Positions 25,551-34,014 of a stretch of DNA of 64,000 nt are shown in pieces. Position 1 is the first letter of the stretch. Each line of letters begins with the position of its first letter. Location: NCBI RefSeq assembly GCF_002086635.1, contig NZ_MVHD01000012.1:54495-118494 (forward strand), read 5' to 3'. The DNA is from Mycobacterium alsense. Its GTDB lineage: Bacteria; Actinomycetota; Actinomycetes; Mycobacteriales; Mycobacteriaceae. The position numbers were made by a program, and so were the translations under genes. The notes beneath the pieces were generated by a model. It searched no databases and was not told where the DNA came from. It was given only the letters and a program-made list of their open reading frames with translations.

Positions 25551-25569
25551 TGAGGTGAACGTACCTGAG
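25551..25569 (-). promoter_or_regulatory. Conserved leader block of gjpA copy F
   Basis: CTCAGGTACGTTCACCTCA, one base different from the block of the other copies. It is preceded by GGCCGGTATTT as in copy D. Confidence 0.6.
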
Positions 25570-25872
25570 AAATACCGGCCCAATAGACGCCATTCAGCAG
25601 CCATTGTGGCGGTGCGCGTTTCTCCGAATATGGGCGCTCGCGACGGAACGCTCATAAATGAGCCATCCGCATTTCACAGGCGACTTTAGCGACGCGGGTG
25701 GAATATCGTTCGGGTATGGCCTGGATCCATCGATTCGTACGGCCGAGCTTCCAATATTTCTTCCCGCCAACCGACCGCGGCACGCTTCCCGATGGGAGGT
25801 GAATCCGGGGCAGCTCAGCGGTGTGGGCTAGTGATTCCCGACACTTTGACAGCGCGCAGGTCCACTAAAGAT

Positions 25873-25885
25873 GTTGTAGCGCAAC
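25873..25885. promoter_or_regulatory. Inverted repeat GTTG-N5-CAAC upstream of copy F
   Basis: GTTGTAGCGCAAC, near-perfect dyad in the same position as those before copies D and E. Confidence 0.4.
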
Positions 25886-26228
25886 GCATCTAACGTGACC
25901 GATGACGGGCATTCCCGGTTTCCGCGGAGTCGCGATGCGCCGGAGGCGCGGGCATACTTGGCGGCCACCGATGGGTACAGCCACAGTGCGCGAGCGCGAT
26001 AAGCATCAGGCGCGAGAATAATCCGCCGGTCTGGAACCTCGTCATCGAACGCGGAGGCCCGACCCCCTCCCGCACCTCAGCCGACGGTGGACAAGTATTG
26101 CAGATATCCCTTGCCGTAACCCGTAGACATCGGCGGACCGCTGGCATGGGCGTGATAATCGCCGCGATTATCGACGATAATATCTCGCCGCATTCTCACC
26201 CGGCCGGATAGTACGCAATTTGCTTTCC

Positions 26229-26286
26229 AACGGTCGTTTGCCGACCATTCTGCGGGACAATTGTTTACGTCACCCCACAGCAACAC
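26229..26286 (+). repeat. Dispersed repeat at distal end of the copy F upstream arm
   Basis: GTCGTTTGCCGACCATTC then ..ACGTCACCCCACAGCAAC, the best match to the copies at 19975-20028 and 22031-22090. It marks the approximate limit of the duplicated upstream arm. Confidence 0.55.
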
Positions 26287-26494
26287 CGAGAACCGTCCAC
26301 AGCCTGCCCGTGGCATCGTCAACCACAGACGCGAAAGGTTGATGCTGCGACGACGCGACGCGGACGGCGGTGATAATCGACGACCGCCCTCGGAGCGGCC
26401 AAGGTGCTGGCAACCGTGACGTCACGATCATTGGGCACGGTGCTCGACGACGCGTTGCCGGTCCTACTGCGGCGTTGACAGCCCCGGCGAGCGC

Positions 26495-26640
26495 GGGGCC
26501 GACTGGGCAGATGCAGCGCGGTGACCATCGTTGGACGCAACTACAGACGGTCACCGGCCCGTACTTATCGTGACCCGAGATTCCGTCGCGGATCAACGAT
26601 CTGTACGTCGCCTCCGTCCTGCGTCGCGAATGCTGCCCCC
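26495..26640 (+). pseudogene. Degenerate mazEF module
   Basis: Bases 26501-26524 read DWADAAR then a stop, the end of the antitoxin at 1-138. ATG 26511 opens MQRGD, and after frameshifts VLIVTRDSVAD follows, matching the MazF at 125-433 (VLVLTRDPVAD). Several indels destroy the frame. Confidence 0.65.
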
Positions 26641-26974
26641 TCGTCACCCAGGACGTCCGCCGCATTGGACGGCGTGGCCGGCCTCGCCGTGATCAACGTG
26701 CGATACCTGAGCGGTGACCGGAACGACGTGTCGCTCTTGGAGGGCGCTGCTGTCTTCGAACTTGATATCGCAATGCCATCGCTTTTGAGATTGGCGTGGG
26801 GCATTGCACCTACGACGGTACGACGGCTCGCCGGGCGGCGTGGCGGATCCGGGGAGCCAATGTCAGGGGACGCATCGTGATCGCTCAGCTGCCATTGCAT
26901 TTCGCCGCTGATCCCCTTCTCGAAACAGCATCGACTTGCCTCGCTGGGGCTCTGCGTTGGGTACATTGGCCAGC
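26641..26974. other. Gap before the DUF5642 lipoprotein gene
   Basis: Plus-strand open stretches such as NVRYLSGDRNDVSLLEGAAV look protein-like but shift frame near 26780, so a decayed gene is possible. No family is recognised. The lipoprotein promoter should lie at its right end. Confidence 0.35.
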
Positions 26975-27631
26975 ATGCTAAAGCTGGTTTTCGCGATCGC
27001 ATCTGTGTGCATGCTCGCTAGCTGTTCCTCGAATGCGGATTCCTCTTTAGCCAAGGGCGACATCAGCAAGGTCGGCCAGCTTAAGTCGACCTTTGGGTCC
27101 GAATTCAAGGTCATCGAGGTCACCAAACGGCCCATCGATCCCAAGCTGGCCTCGCCCCACCAGCTGCCCGCCGGCCTAACGTTTGAGCCACCACAATGCG
27201 CCAAAGCCGCGCTTGGACAAGACATCCCATCCGATTTGAAGGGCAGCATGGCAGCCATCTCCGCCGAAGGCAACGGCAACCGGTTCGTCATTATCGCCAT
27301 AGAAACGTCCAAGCCGCTGCCGTTCGACACCCCGCAACAACAATGCAAGAAGGTCGCCTTCGCTGGGGACAAGATACGCGGCGGGATCGGCGTGGTCGAT
27401 GCGCCAAAAATCGACGGCGCGCGGACCCTCGGCACCCATCGCATCATGCAGGCGGATGTCGAGGACTCCACGCGTACCGGCGAACTCTACGATTACGTCG
27501 CCCAGTTCGGCGACTTCCAAGTGACCGTGGTCGCCAATCCGCTTGTAGACCCCGATCAATCCGTTGTACCTGTCGACACACAACGCGCTCGCGACTTGCT
27601 GGTCAAAGCGGTAGCCGCGGTACGGAGCTGA
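26975..27631 (+). CDS. DUF5642-family lipoprotein
   Basis: A 218-residue protein with a lipoprotein signal: MLKLVFAIASVCMLASCSSN, lipobox LASC with the acylated Cys at residue 17. The mature part begins DISKVGQLKSTFGSEFKVIE and includes LPAGLTFEPPQCAKAALGQD and GNGNRFVIIAIETSKPLPFD, as in mycobacterial DUF5642 proteins of unknown function. It should be anchored to the outer face of the membrane. ATG 26975 puts the signal peptide at the N-terminus; an in-frame ATG 39 bases upstream would bury it. Confidence 0.78.
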   Translation: MLKLVFAIASVCMLASCSSNADSSLAKGDISKVGQLKSTFGSEFKVIEVTKRPIDPKLASPHQLPAGLTFEPPQCAKAALGQDIPSDLKGSMAAISAEGNGNRFVIIAIETSKPLPFDTPQQQCKKVAFAGDKIRGGIGVVDAPKIDGARTLGTHRIMQADVEDSTRTGELYDYVAQFGDFQVTVVANPLVDPDQSVVPVDTQRARDLLVKAVAAVRS

Positions 27632-27740
27632 CCGCCGCCGTATTTGGAACGGCGAAAGCTACGGTGCAGTAGCGGAATATTGGCTCCGCCGCAAAACCCG
27701 AAGGGTCACGTCGCAGCTGTAGCGCGTACCCGATGGGGTG

Positions 27741-28250
27741 TTATGACGTTGCGCGGTCGGCGTTGCTTATGTCCGGGTTGGTCCGGGGCATCTGCGTCGT
27801 GGTTGGTGTCGAAGTGCGTCCACCCAGCGGGGTCGAATGCCACTCGTCGGGTACGACGGCAGTTCGCGGCAGTGATGCCCGCGTAGAAGGACGACAGCCG
27901 CCGCTATCCCACTCTTCAGCCCAATCCCACACCGACGCTAACGCTGATCCAATCTCGGCGCCTGCGGCGGTCAGCTGCCACGTTCCGGCCTGGTTCTTAA
28001 CAACCAGGCCGGAGGCCGACAGCTGTCGAAGCCGCTCAGAAAGCACGCTCGATGAGCAGTTGTCCATGCGCTGACGTAGGTCCAGGAATCGTAGAGCGCC
28101 GGCCTGAAGCTCCCAAATGGCGCGCAGCATCCACCGCTGCCCTAGCAACTCCATTGTCATTCGGACGGGTTTCGTTGGGCGAGGCGGCTTCGGAGCAGGC
28201 CATTGCAGCCGGTCGCCGGCGCGTCCCTCGGCGCCATAACGATACGTCAA
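27741..28250 (-). CDS. HxlR-family transcriptional regulator
   Basis: A 169-residue winged-helix protein. The HxlR core spans about residues 30-115: TMELLGQRWMLRAIWELQAG, RFLDLRQRMDNCSSSVLSER, LRQLSASGLVVKNQAG. The last 45 residues (SGGCRPSTRASLPRTAVVPD onward) have no counterpart in the family and may come from a frame extended by mutation. It follows two small genes of the same strand after a 54-bp gap. HxlR regulators respond to redox or small molecules; the ligand here is unknown. Confidence 0.75.
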   Translation of the reverse strand: MTYRYGAEGRAGDRLQWPAPKPPRPTKPVRMTMELLGQRWMLRAIWELQAGALRFLDLRQRMDNCSSSVLSERLRQLSASGLVVKNQAGTWQLTAAGAEIGSALASVWDWAEEWDSGGCRPSTRASLPRTAVVPDEWHSTPLGGRTSTPTTTQMPRTNPDISNADRATS

Positions 28251-28304
28251 TTGTCATACCCAATAACCGATAGACAGCCGATTGTCGTCTTCGACATGGA
28301 TTCC

Positions 28305-28595
28305 TTACGTAATGGCGCGACCGCGTTCGATCAAGCCGTCAACCAACTCATCTATGGCGCAATGATCCGGTACCGTCGACGGGCGCAAGCTGCAGATCTC
28401 GGTGACGAAAGCGCCGCCATCGGGTGCGTCGAGCGGCCACTTCTGGAGGGTCACCGGCTCGAAGAACAGGAACCACGTCAGCACGATCTCCTTGAATCGC
28501 GCTTCTGCGGCTGACTGCGTCGTCCATAGCGAGTCGACGTCAAATTCGCGCGCTGGTTGGCCCGTGGTGACCACATACACGAACTGATCGGTCAT
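28305..28595 (-). CDS. Hypothetical protein
   Basis: A 96-residue protein, MTDQFVYVVTTGQPAREFDV then ..SAAEARFKEIVLTWFLFFEP. No family is recognised and no signal or membrane segment is clear. ATG 28595 overlaps the upstream gene's stop (ATGA), supporting a real two-gene unit. Function unknown. Confidence 0.5.
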   Translation of the reverse strand: MTDQFVYVVTTGQPAREFDVDSLWTTQSAAEARFKEIVLTWFLFFEPVTLQKWPLDAPDGGAFVTEICSLRPSTVPDHCAIDELVDGLIERGRAIT

Positions 28596-28960
28596 ACGGA
28601 GCCTGCACAGGCCGAGCGGAGTGAACTGGCTCCGCGGCACGGAGCCTGCCGCCCAACGCATCCGACGCTCGTGATCCGCAACGGCATCGGCGACGCGGGC
28701 TGCTGCATCGTCTCCATAGCCGCTGAGATTAGCGGGTCAAGGTGGACGACGTTGTCAGGTCCGGCGTCCAATCTTGACGACATTTCAAAGCGAAAATATC
28801 TGCGGGCGACGATAACTCGGTTCATTTCGTTGCCGGGACCGTAGCCGGTATGGGTGGTGCTGCGCGGAGCTGCGAGTGGGGCATCGGCTTCCGCGTCCTG
28901 TGGATTTCGCAGTTCCGCCTCGGGGTACGACGCAGTTGTACTCAAAACTGTCGACGTCAA
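28592..28960 (-). CDS. Hypothetical protein with a decayed paralog at 35.9 kb
   Basis: A 122-residue protein. The region VARRYFRFEMSSRLDAGPDN then LDPLISAAME is recognisable again, decayed, at about 35830-35990. No known domain. It lies 31 bp after the MarR-family gene and overlaps the next gene by four bases, so the three may form an operon. The start is uncertain; the conserved part begins near residue 40 and an internal Met (NEMNRVIV) is possible. Confidence 0.45.
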   Translation of the reverse strand: MTSTVLSTTASYPEAELRNPQDAEADAPLAAPRSTTHTGYGPGNEMNRVIVARRYFRFEMSSRLDAGPDNVVHLDPLISAAMETMQQPASPMPLRITSVGCVGRQAPCRGASSLRSACAGSV

Positions 28961-28991
28961 TCGCTACGAACGCTGTCCCGAGGTGACACGC

Positions 28992-29576
28992 CTAAAGCGG
29001 CTTGTACCTGTCCATTATCTGGGAGTTGTTCAGCGGGTGATTGATCCGTCGACAGCTGTCGCCCATCGCGATCATCTGCTGGCGTGACATCTGCTCGAGA
29101 TAGTGCGTGCGAATGTGTCCCGCATAGGTTTTGGTCGCGGGTTGAAGCCGGGCGAGGCCTACACGGGTGATGGTCGCAACCACCCCGCGTTTATCCCTGG
29201 TGCTGCGGCTGCGCAGGACAAGGCCGTCCGATTCCAGGCGGCGAATTTGCTGGGTTATCCGGCTGGGCCCGACCGCCAGAGCTTCGGCCAGATCGCCCAT
29301 CCGAGCCGACCCGCTGCCATTGGCCCGGGCGAGCATGCGGAGCACTAGGAAGTCGAACAAGGTCAGGTTGTGCATTTTCACCAGTTGCCGGTCCAACGTC
29401 TCCAACAGGAGCGCCGACGATTCCAGAAACGCCTGCCAGCATCGTTCCTCCCTGTCATCGAGCCCCGGCAAACTAATTTTTGGCGGCTCAGGACTCGTTT
29501 CCTCCACGGCGGGGGACGGTATCCAACCAGACCGCCGCACTGAAGTTGAAACGGCAGTTGCCTCAGCGATTGTCAT
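28992..29576 (-). CDS. MarR-family transcriptional regulator
   Basis: A 194-residue winged-helix regulator. A non-conserved 40-residue N-terminus is followed by the MarR core (about 45-160): LFDFLVLRMLARANGSGSAR, LAEALAVGPSRITQQIRRLE (recognition helix), GLVLRSRSTRDKRGVVATIT (wing). The C-terminal dimer helix ends RQQMIAMGDSCRRINHPLNN, a tail repeated as a relic near 3.9 kb. Candidate operators upstream are TTGAA-N8-TTCAA (29674-29691) and TAGAACGCGTTCTA (29717-29730). Confidence 0.82.
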   Translation of the reverse strand: MTIAEATAVSTSVRRSGWIPSPAVEETSPEPPKISLPGLDDREERCWQAFLESSALLLETLDRQLVKMHNLTLFDFLVLRMLARANGSGSARMGDLAEALAVGPSRITQQIRRLESDGLVLRSRSTRDKRGVVATITRVGLARLQPATKTYAGHIRTHYLEQMSRQQMIAMGDSCRRINHPLNNSQIMDRYKPL

Positions 29577-31116
29577 GGATCCACCAGGGAAGAACGATGG
29601 TCAGCAACTGCAGAGCAGATGATTTTGCGCTGTTCATAGGCTCTCCAGCCTCGCCATAGAAAACTGTCAGATTGAAGTATCTGATTCAAGGCGATAGTTA
29701 CTTGTTGGTAGTTTTTTAGAACGCGTTCTACACGGCGCTGTGTATAGCCACGTACCGGTGCGTATTAGCATAACTCGCAGATCAGGAGCAGTACAGAGGT
29801 GATTCTAGAATTAGCTAGTGGTGTCAGATGTGCAACACGATCTAATACAGTTCTGGCTCGAATGAGTTGGCAGGCTTCGTCGTACTTGTAATGCGAGCGA
29901 TTTAGCTAGCGTCAGGACGCATCCGCCATCCCTCGGTCTGGCCGTGCAAAGTGCACCGTAAACATGACAGCAGCCGAGAATGATTCGTTCAACCTAAAGA
30001 GGCCGTCGACGGCACCGTCGGACCAGGCCCGTCCAAACGTCTTTTACCGGCAAAATTACGGCGGGGTAAGGCTTTTCCCTTCAGCGGTGGCCAGCTAGCG
30101 TAACCCGAGTAGGGTAGCCGCTATTGAACGTCTGCCGAAAACCGCCGTTTCGCCCCCTCCCGGATTATGTTGTGGTACTTGATCTCTGGCCCGACGCCAG
30201 CACGGCCCATCACTGCGCCAATTGGCGGTTCAGTCGCGGCTGTGCGCGGCCGCGAATTGAGGGAATTTCTTTGAGCTGAATAGATTTGGGTTGTCGAGCC
30301 CAAAAGATCGCGAACGCACGCGCGCTTGAAATGGGACGAAATCTCCTGCGCCACTTGGTAACAATGTAACGATGTGGAGTCCGACACGAAATCGGCGGTG
30401 GCCCTTCATGACTCACTTAGCGCATGGCACAATGCCGAGGCACGGCATGGGCATTAGACAACGGTTCTCGCCGCGGGCCGGTAGGGAGCATGGAGATTTT
30501 CGTTAGCTCGCCGAAAGGCCTGGGCCGATCAGGTCGGCCCTTGGCGCGGCACGTAGAACAGGCACTCGTCCGCTCTACCAGCATTTGCTGGACCTCCCAC
30601 GGGTCCCGTCGCTCAGCGGATCGCGCACCAGCTCAACCCGCACGCGGTAGCAGCTTGGCCGAGGTTAACACGTGTCACGCATGGAACTTTGGGCGGGCGA
30701 CCAGTGGTCATCACGGCTAGACACCGGCACTACGCTGTCGGCACGCGGGCGCGCGGCTTTCACCGACGCCTTCGGCTCGCGGAAAGATCCTCAGTGGCCA
30801 AACTTTGCGGTCATTTCCACCGCTCTCGCGTGAACCTTCAAGCCTATGTGCAACATTGGACGCTCCTGAGCACCAGCTGTGTTTTTGGCTGTCGCTACCT
30901 GACCTACCAGTTGGTCGACGACTATTGCCTCTGGTTGAAAGCTAGCCCTCCACGCCGTGGCAACGGCAGGCGGCAGCAGCTGCGTGAAAGGCATTAAGGC
31001 GCAACGTTGCTGATCGATGCGTGGCTGCTGCTCCCCGAAAGCACGTGAGCAGATAGTTATGTGAGCGGTGGAGTGATTCGGTCAGCACTCAGTGGCAGGG
31101 CTGACCGCATGCTCGT
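29577..31116. other. 1.5-kb intergenic region, AT-richer at its left end
   Basis: No convincing gene. Left end: probable promoter and operators of the marR gene. Minus-strand frames at 30121-30387 and 30791-30994 (ending ARAVEMTAKFGH) have no recognised family. The right end is downstream of a PPE gene. Confidence 0.4.
29717..29730. promoter_or_regulatory. Perfect palindrome matching the KstR box pattern
   Basis: TAGAACGCGTTCTA fits TNNAACNNGTTNNA, the KstR consensus, and is fully symmetric. It lies 141 bp upstream of the marR-type gene. Other TetR-family proteins use similar dyads, so KstR binding is only a possibility. Confidence 0.45.
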
Positions 31117-32160
31117 TCAGACGACGATGTTGGGTTCCGCTGCTGGCAGCTGGGAAGGCCGAGCTGTCACTGCGAAGCCCTGCTGGTGTCGCACCCGCCA
31201 GCCAGAAGGTACCGATAGGCCGCCCAAAACTATCGCGTGCGCCATCTGTGCGGAGACGGGCGATCCCCTTAGGTGTTGGTGTCCGGCTACCGGCTGTGCG
31301 CTGCGCGCGTTGAGCTGAACGTGACGGTTGTCCAGCGCGTCGCGCGTACAGCTCAGCGCTGTAGCGTCGGCCTCGCAGAGCTGAGACGCCTGCGCCAGAA
31401 TGCTGATCGGGTACATCGCTAAATGCTCCGCCGCGGTGGCGGTGCTGAGCGCCTCCGCGGCGTGCTTACCGTCCGGCACGCTGCCCGATGGGCCTGACTG
31501 GCCGCAATGGACCGGCAGGGCCGCCGCCGTCGTAAGCGAACTCAGCGCCCAGCGCATCTCGTTAAGAGTATTCGTTCGCGGCGCCGGAATGCTGCCTGCG
31601 CCGGGAGCACCATCCGTTGCAGCCGGGGCATCCGCAGAATTCGTCGTAGCTGTCGCCTTGCCGTATGCCGACCTCCTGACCAGATCGCGCCACGCGGTCA
31701 TATACCCGTTCATCGTCGTCGCGTCCTGCGCCCACATTTCGAGGTAATATGCCTCCGTTGCGGCCACGGCCAGCGAATCCTGACCCAACACATTTGTTGT
31801 TGCCAATTTTCTGAACCATGCACGGTTGGCTTTGATCACTTGCGGTGGCACGGTCATCGCAAACGCTGTCTCCAGTACATCCGCCGCGGCCACAGCCTTG
31901 GCAGCCACGTCAGCCACCTGCGCAGCAGTCGCGTTGAGCCACGACGCATATTGAGCCACGGCGCCAGCGATCTCAAGCACCGACGGCCCCGGCCAAATGG
32001 CGATCAACGCAGAGATCGCCGGCCGAAGGGACTCGACAGTCGAACACAACCCCGCTGCCAAGACATCCCACGCGGACGCGGCAAGACTCAACTGCCCCGA
32101 CCCGCGGGCAGTATAAACCAGCTCCGTGTTGAACTCCGGAGGGAAAAGCGAGAAGCTCAC
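31117..32160 (-). CDS. PPE family protein (SVP-like C-terminus)
   Basis: A 347-residue protein with Pro-Pro-Glu near the N-terminus (FSLFPPEFNTELVYTARGSG). The helical PPE domain covers about residues 1-170, including YYLEMWAQDATTMNGYM where PPE proteins carry the EspG-side helix hairpin. The C-terminal part has VLGGLSVPSGW, close to the GxxSVPxxW motif of the SVP subgroup. PPE proteins are type VII secretion substrates, usually exported with a PE partner. Here the PE-like gene upstream is reduced to a short remnant. Paralog at 32956-34014. Confidence 0.82.
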   Translation of the reverse strand: MSFSLFPPEFNTELVYTARGSGQLSLAASAWDVLAAGLCSTVESLRPAISALIAIWPGPSVLEIAGAVAQYASWLNATAAQVADVAAKAVAAADVLETAFAMTVPPQVIKANRAWFRKLATTNVLGQDSLAVAATEAYYLEMWAQDATTMNGYMTAWRDLVRRSAYGKATATTNSADAPAATDGAPGAGSIPAPRTNTLNEMRWALSSLTTAAALPVHCGQSGPSGSVPDGKHAAEALSTATAAEHLAMYPISILAQASQLCEADATALSCTRDALDNRHVQLNARSAQPVAGHQHLRGSPVSAQMAHAIVLGGLSVPSGWRVRHQQGFAVTARPSQLPAAEPNIVV

Positions 32161-32955
32161 ATCGCCCGACTTCTAGTCAGTCGCAACCGCGTTGGCGGAC
32201 TCAGTCACTGATAACAAATCAGGGTCGCGGGCGGACTGCCCAGCTTGGAGCATCATCCGCTAGCCTTCGATCCGTACTTTGCGATCGTCATGTCAGGCGC
32301 TTATTCAATCCGATGACTGCTCAGCAAGTTTGATCGTTGCTACCGGGCATCCAGCCTCGGCGGCCGAAGCCAAACTGTCCGTGAGCGCAGCTGCGAGGCA
32401 GCTTTCCCGCGGTACTGTGAACACTGCGGGAAAGCTGCCGGGTGGTGCTACCAGCTTGGGCAGCTTGGGTAAGGTAAATAAGCCAGCAGCAGCACCCCTG
32501 CGTCACCGGTCGGAGCGAGCGCCCCACCGGCGACGAAGCTTTATTCCACTTCTTGCGCAACGGATCTACGGGTAGCAGCACCAGTGTCTCCACCTAACCT
32601 CCGCTGATGGTTGGCGAACATTCTTTGGGCGCCTGTCGTAGCGTACAGAAGGCGCACCAGAATGTTGATCCTCAGATGAGCAAAGTGATTAAGCTGCCCC
32701 GGCAGCCTCCGCGCTCAGCAAAGGTTCAACCCCTGGAAACACCTTGCTAGGTATGCTATCTGCCCTAGATAGCGAACTATCTCGAAGGCTATCGAGTTTC
32801 AAGATGAAATTACCGTACAGTAGCCTGACCGTCTCCTTGCGACCGATGTCTTGCGGCACAGGAGGATTCACGTAGGAAAGGTCGGCAAATCGGTTGCCCC
32901 ATTCGAGACCCCACACAGCTACCAACTACTCGATCAGTATTGATTGGAACGCATT
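32161..32955. other. Upstream region of the first PPE gene
   Basis: A short minus-strand frame (about 32173-32259) ends DPDLLSVTESANAVATD and may be the tail of a lost PE-like gene. A structured element at 32390-32545 resembles one before the second PPE gene. Nothing is recognised at 32600-32955. Confidence 0.45.
32390..32545 (-). promoter_or_regulatory. Structured leader upstream of the first PPE gene
   Basis: In transcript order: ACCGGTGACGCAGG, GTGCTGCTGCTGG, then a strong hairpin at about 32396-32440 (GGCAGCTTTCCCGC with a perfect complement). The same series precedes the second PPE gene at 34350-34510. It could be a cis-regulatory RNA or attenuator; no known riboswitch consensus was matched. 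Confidence 0.45.
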
Positions 32956-34014
32956 TCAGAGCAGGGTCGGGCCCGGCGGCTGACTGCCTGAGGCAAATTG
33001 TGGGATGCGGCCGAGCTCTTGTGCCGCCGACACCCACGCGAGGGGTATCGACAAGGTTCCCAATGTAAATGCCCGCGCCATCTGCGCTGAGATCTCCGCA
33101 ACCCACGCCATCGGCCGGTCGCGCACCCTCTCCGCCCCCAACCCAGGGACGCAGTTGGCGAGCCGACCAAAACCGTTGAAGAGCCCGGCGCTCCTGGCGC
33201 TCAACTCCGCGGCGCCGGTCGGGGACATCTGGGCCGCCTGCGCCAACATGCCCACAGGGAACATCGCGATCCGCTCCGAAGTGTTGACGGTATCGTTTGG
33301 TCCGGCGCCTGGCGGACCCGGCGATGCGGTGTCCCCAGAGGGCAGGTGGCCGAGGTTGTCGGGCAGCCATCCCCCTTCCATCAGTGAACTTAGGGCCCAA
33401 CGTATTTCGGTCACCGGACTGGTAAAGATCGTTGGCACACCGTCGGGGGCGGCAGCGGCAGTCAGAGTGGCAGTCGGAGTCGTCGAGGTCGGGGTCAGCG
33501 ACGCGGACTTGGTCGATAACGATGTCTTGACTTCGCCGTGGAACGCCGTTACATACCAGTTCATCGTCACCGCGTCCTGCGCCCACATTTCCAAGTAGTG
33601 AGTTTCGGTGTCGGCAATCGCCTGAGTGTTCTGCCCCAGCAGATTGTTCGTTGCCAGCGTCGCGAGCCAGGACCGATTGGCCGCGATCACTAGCGGCGGA
33701 ACCGCCATGGCGAACATGGCCTTGAAGGTCTTTTCGGCAGCCTTGGCGTTGGCGCAGGCGCCGGCCGCGTGCGCCGCCAACACGGTCATACGCGACGCGT
33801 AATGCGCTGTTGCGCCCGCCATCCAAATCCCCGCCGGACCGGGCCAGTTTGTCATCAGTCCCGCGAACGTCGCCTTAAACGAAACCGCTATCGAATAGAA
33901 TCCCGCCGCAAAGTACTCCCACTCTGACGCTGCGGCACCCAGCTTTTCCCAGCCAGGTGCGCTGTAAATCAGCGTGGAATTGACCTCTGGCGGAAGAACC
34001 GACAAGTTCACCAT
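32956..34014 (-). CDS. PPE family protein
   Basis: A 352-residue protein with Pro-Pro-Glu in NLSVLPPEVNSTLIYSAPGW, the PPE helical domain to about residue 175 (HYLEMWAQDAVTMNWYVTAF) and a C-terminal part with AFTLGTLSIPLAWVSAAQEL, a variant of the SVP motif (SIP for SVP). It is clearly paralogous to the gene at 31117-32160, in the same orientation. Its ATG overlaps the stop of a small PE-like gene (TAATG), so translation is coupled. Likely an ESX substrate. Confidence 0.82.
   Translation of the reverse strand: MVNLSVLPPEVNSTLIYSAPGWEKLGAAASEWEYFAAGFYSIAVSFKATFAGLMTNWPGPAGIWMAGATAHYASRMTVLAAHAAGACANAKAAEKTFKAMFAMAVPPLVIAANRSWLATLATNNLLGQNTQAIADTETHYLEMWAQDAVTMNWYVTAFHGEVKTSLSTKSASLTPTSTTPTATLTAAAAPDGVPTIFTSPVTEIRWALSSLMEGGWLPDNLGHLPSGDTASPGPPGAGPNDTVNTSERIAMFPVGMLAQAAQMSPTGAAELSARSAGLFNGFGRLANCVPGLGAERVRDRPMAWVAEISAQMARAFTLGTLSIPLAWVSAAQELGRIPQFASGSQPPGPTLL

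Larger units (their letters stand above)
25570..26480. other. Upstream arm of gjpA copy F; no gene seen
   Basis: No convincing coding sequence. It holds the dyad GTTGT-AGC-GCAAC (25873-25885) 356 bp before the copy F start, and a repeat at 26229-26286 about 710 bp before it. Paired GATAATC/GATTATC motifs near 26155-26180 also occur in the copy E arm. Confidence 0.5.

Noticed and set aside
30791..30994. A 67-codon minus-strand frame as a WXG100/Esx protein near the PPE genes
   Set aside because: It lacks a W-x-G turn and the two-helix pattern, and no partner gene is next to it.
29577..31116. tRNA or small RNA gene in the 1.5-kb gap
   Set aside because: No cloverleaf, CCA end or clear promoter-terminator pair was found by reading; a covariance search would be needed.
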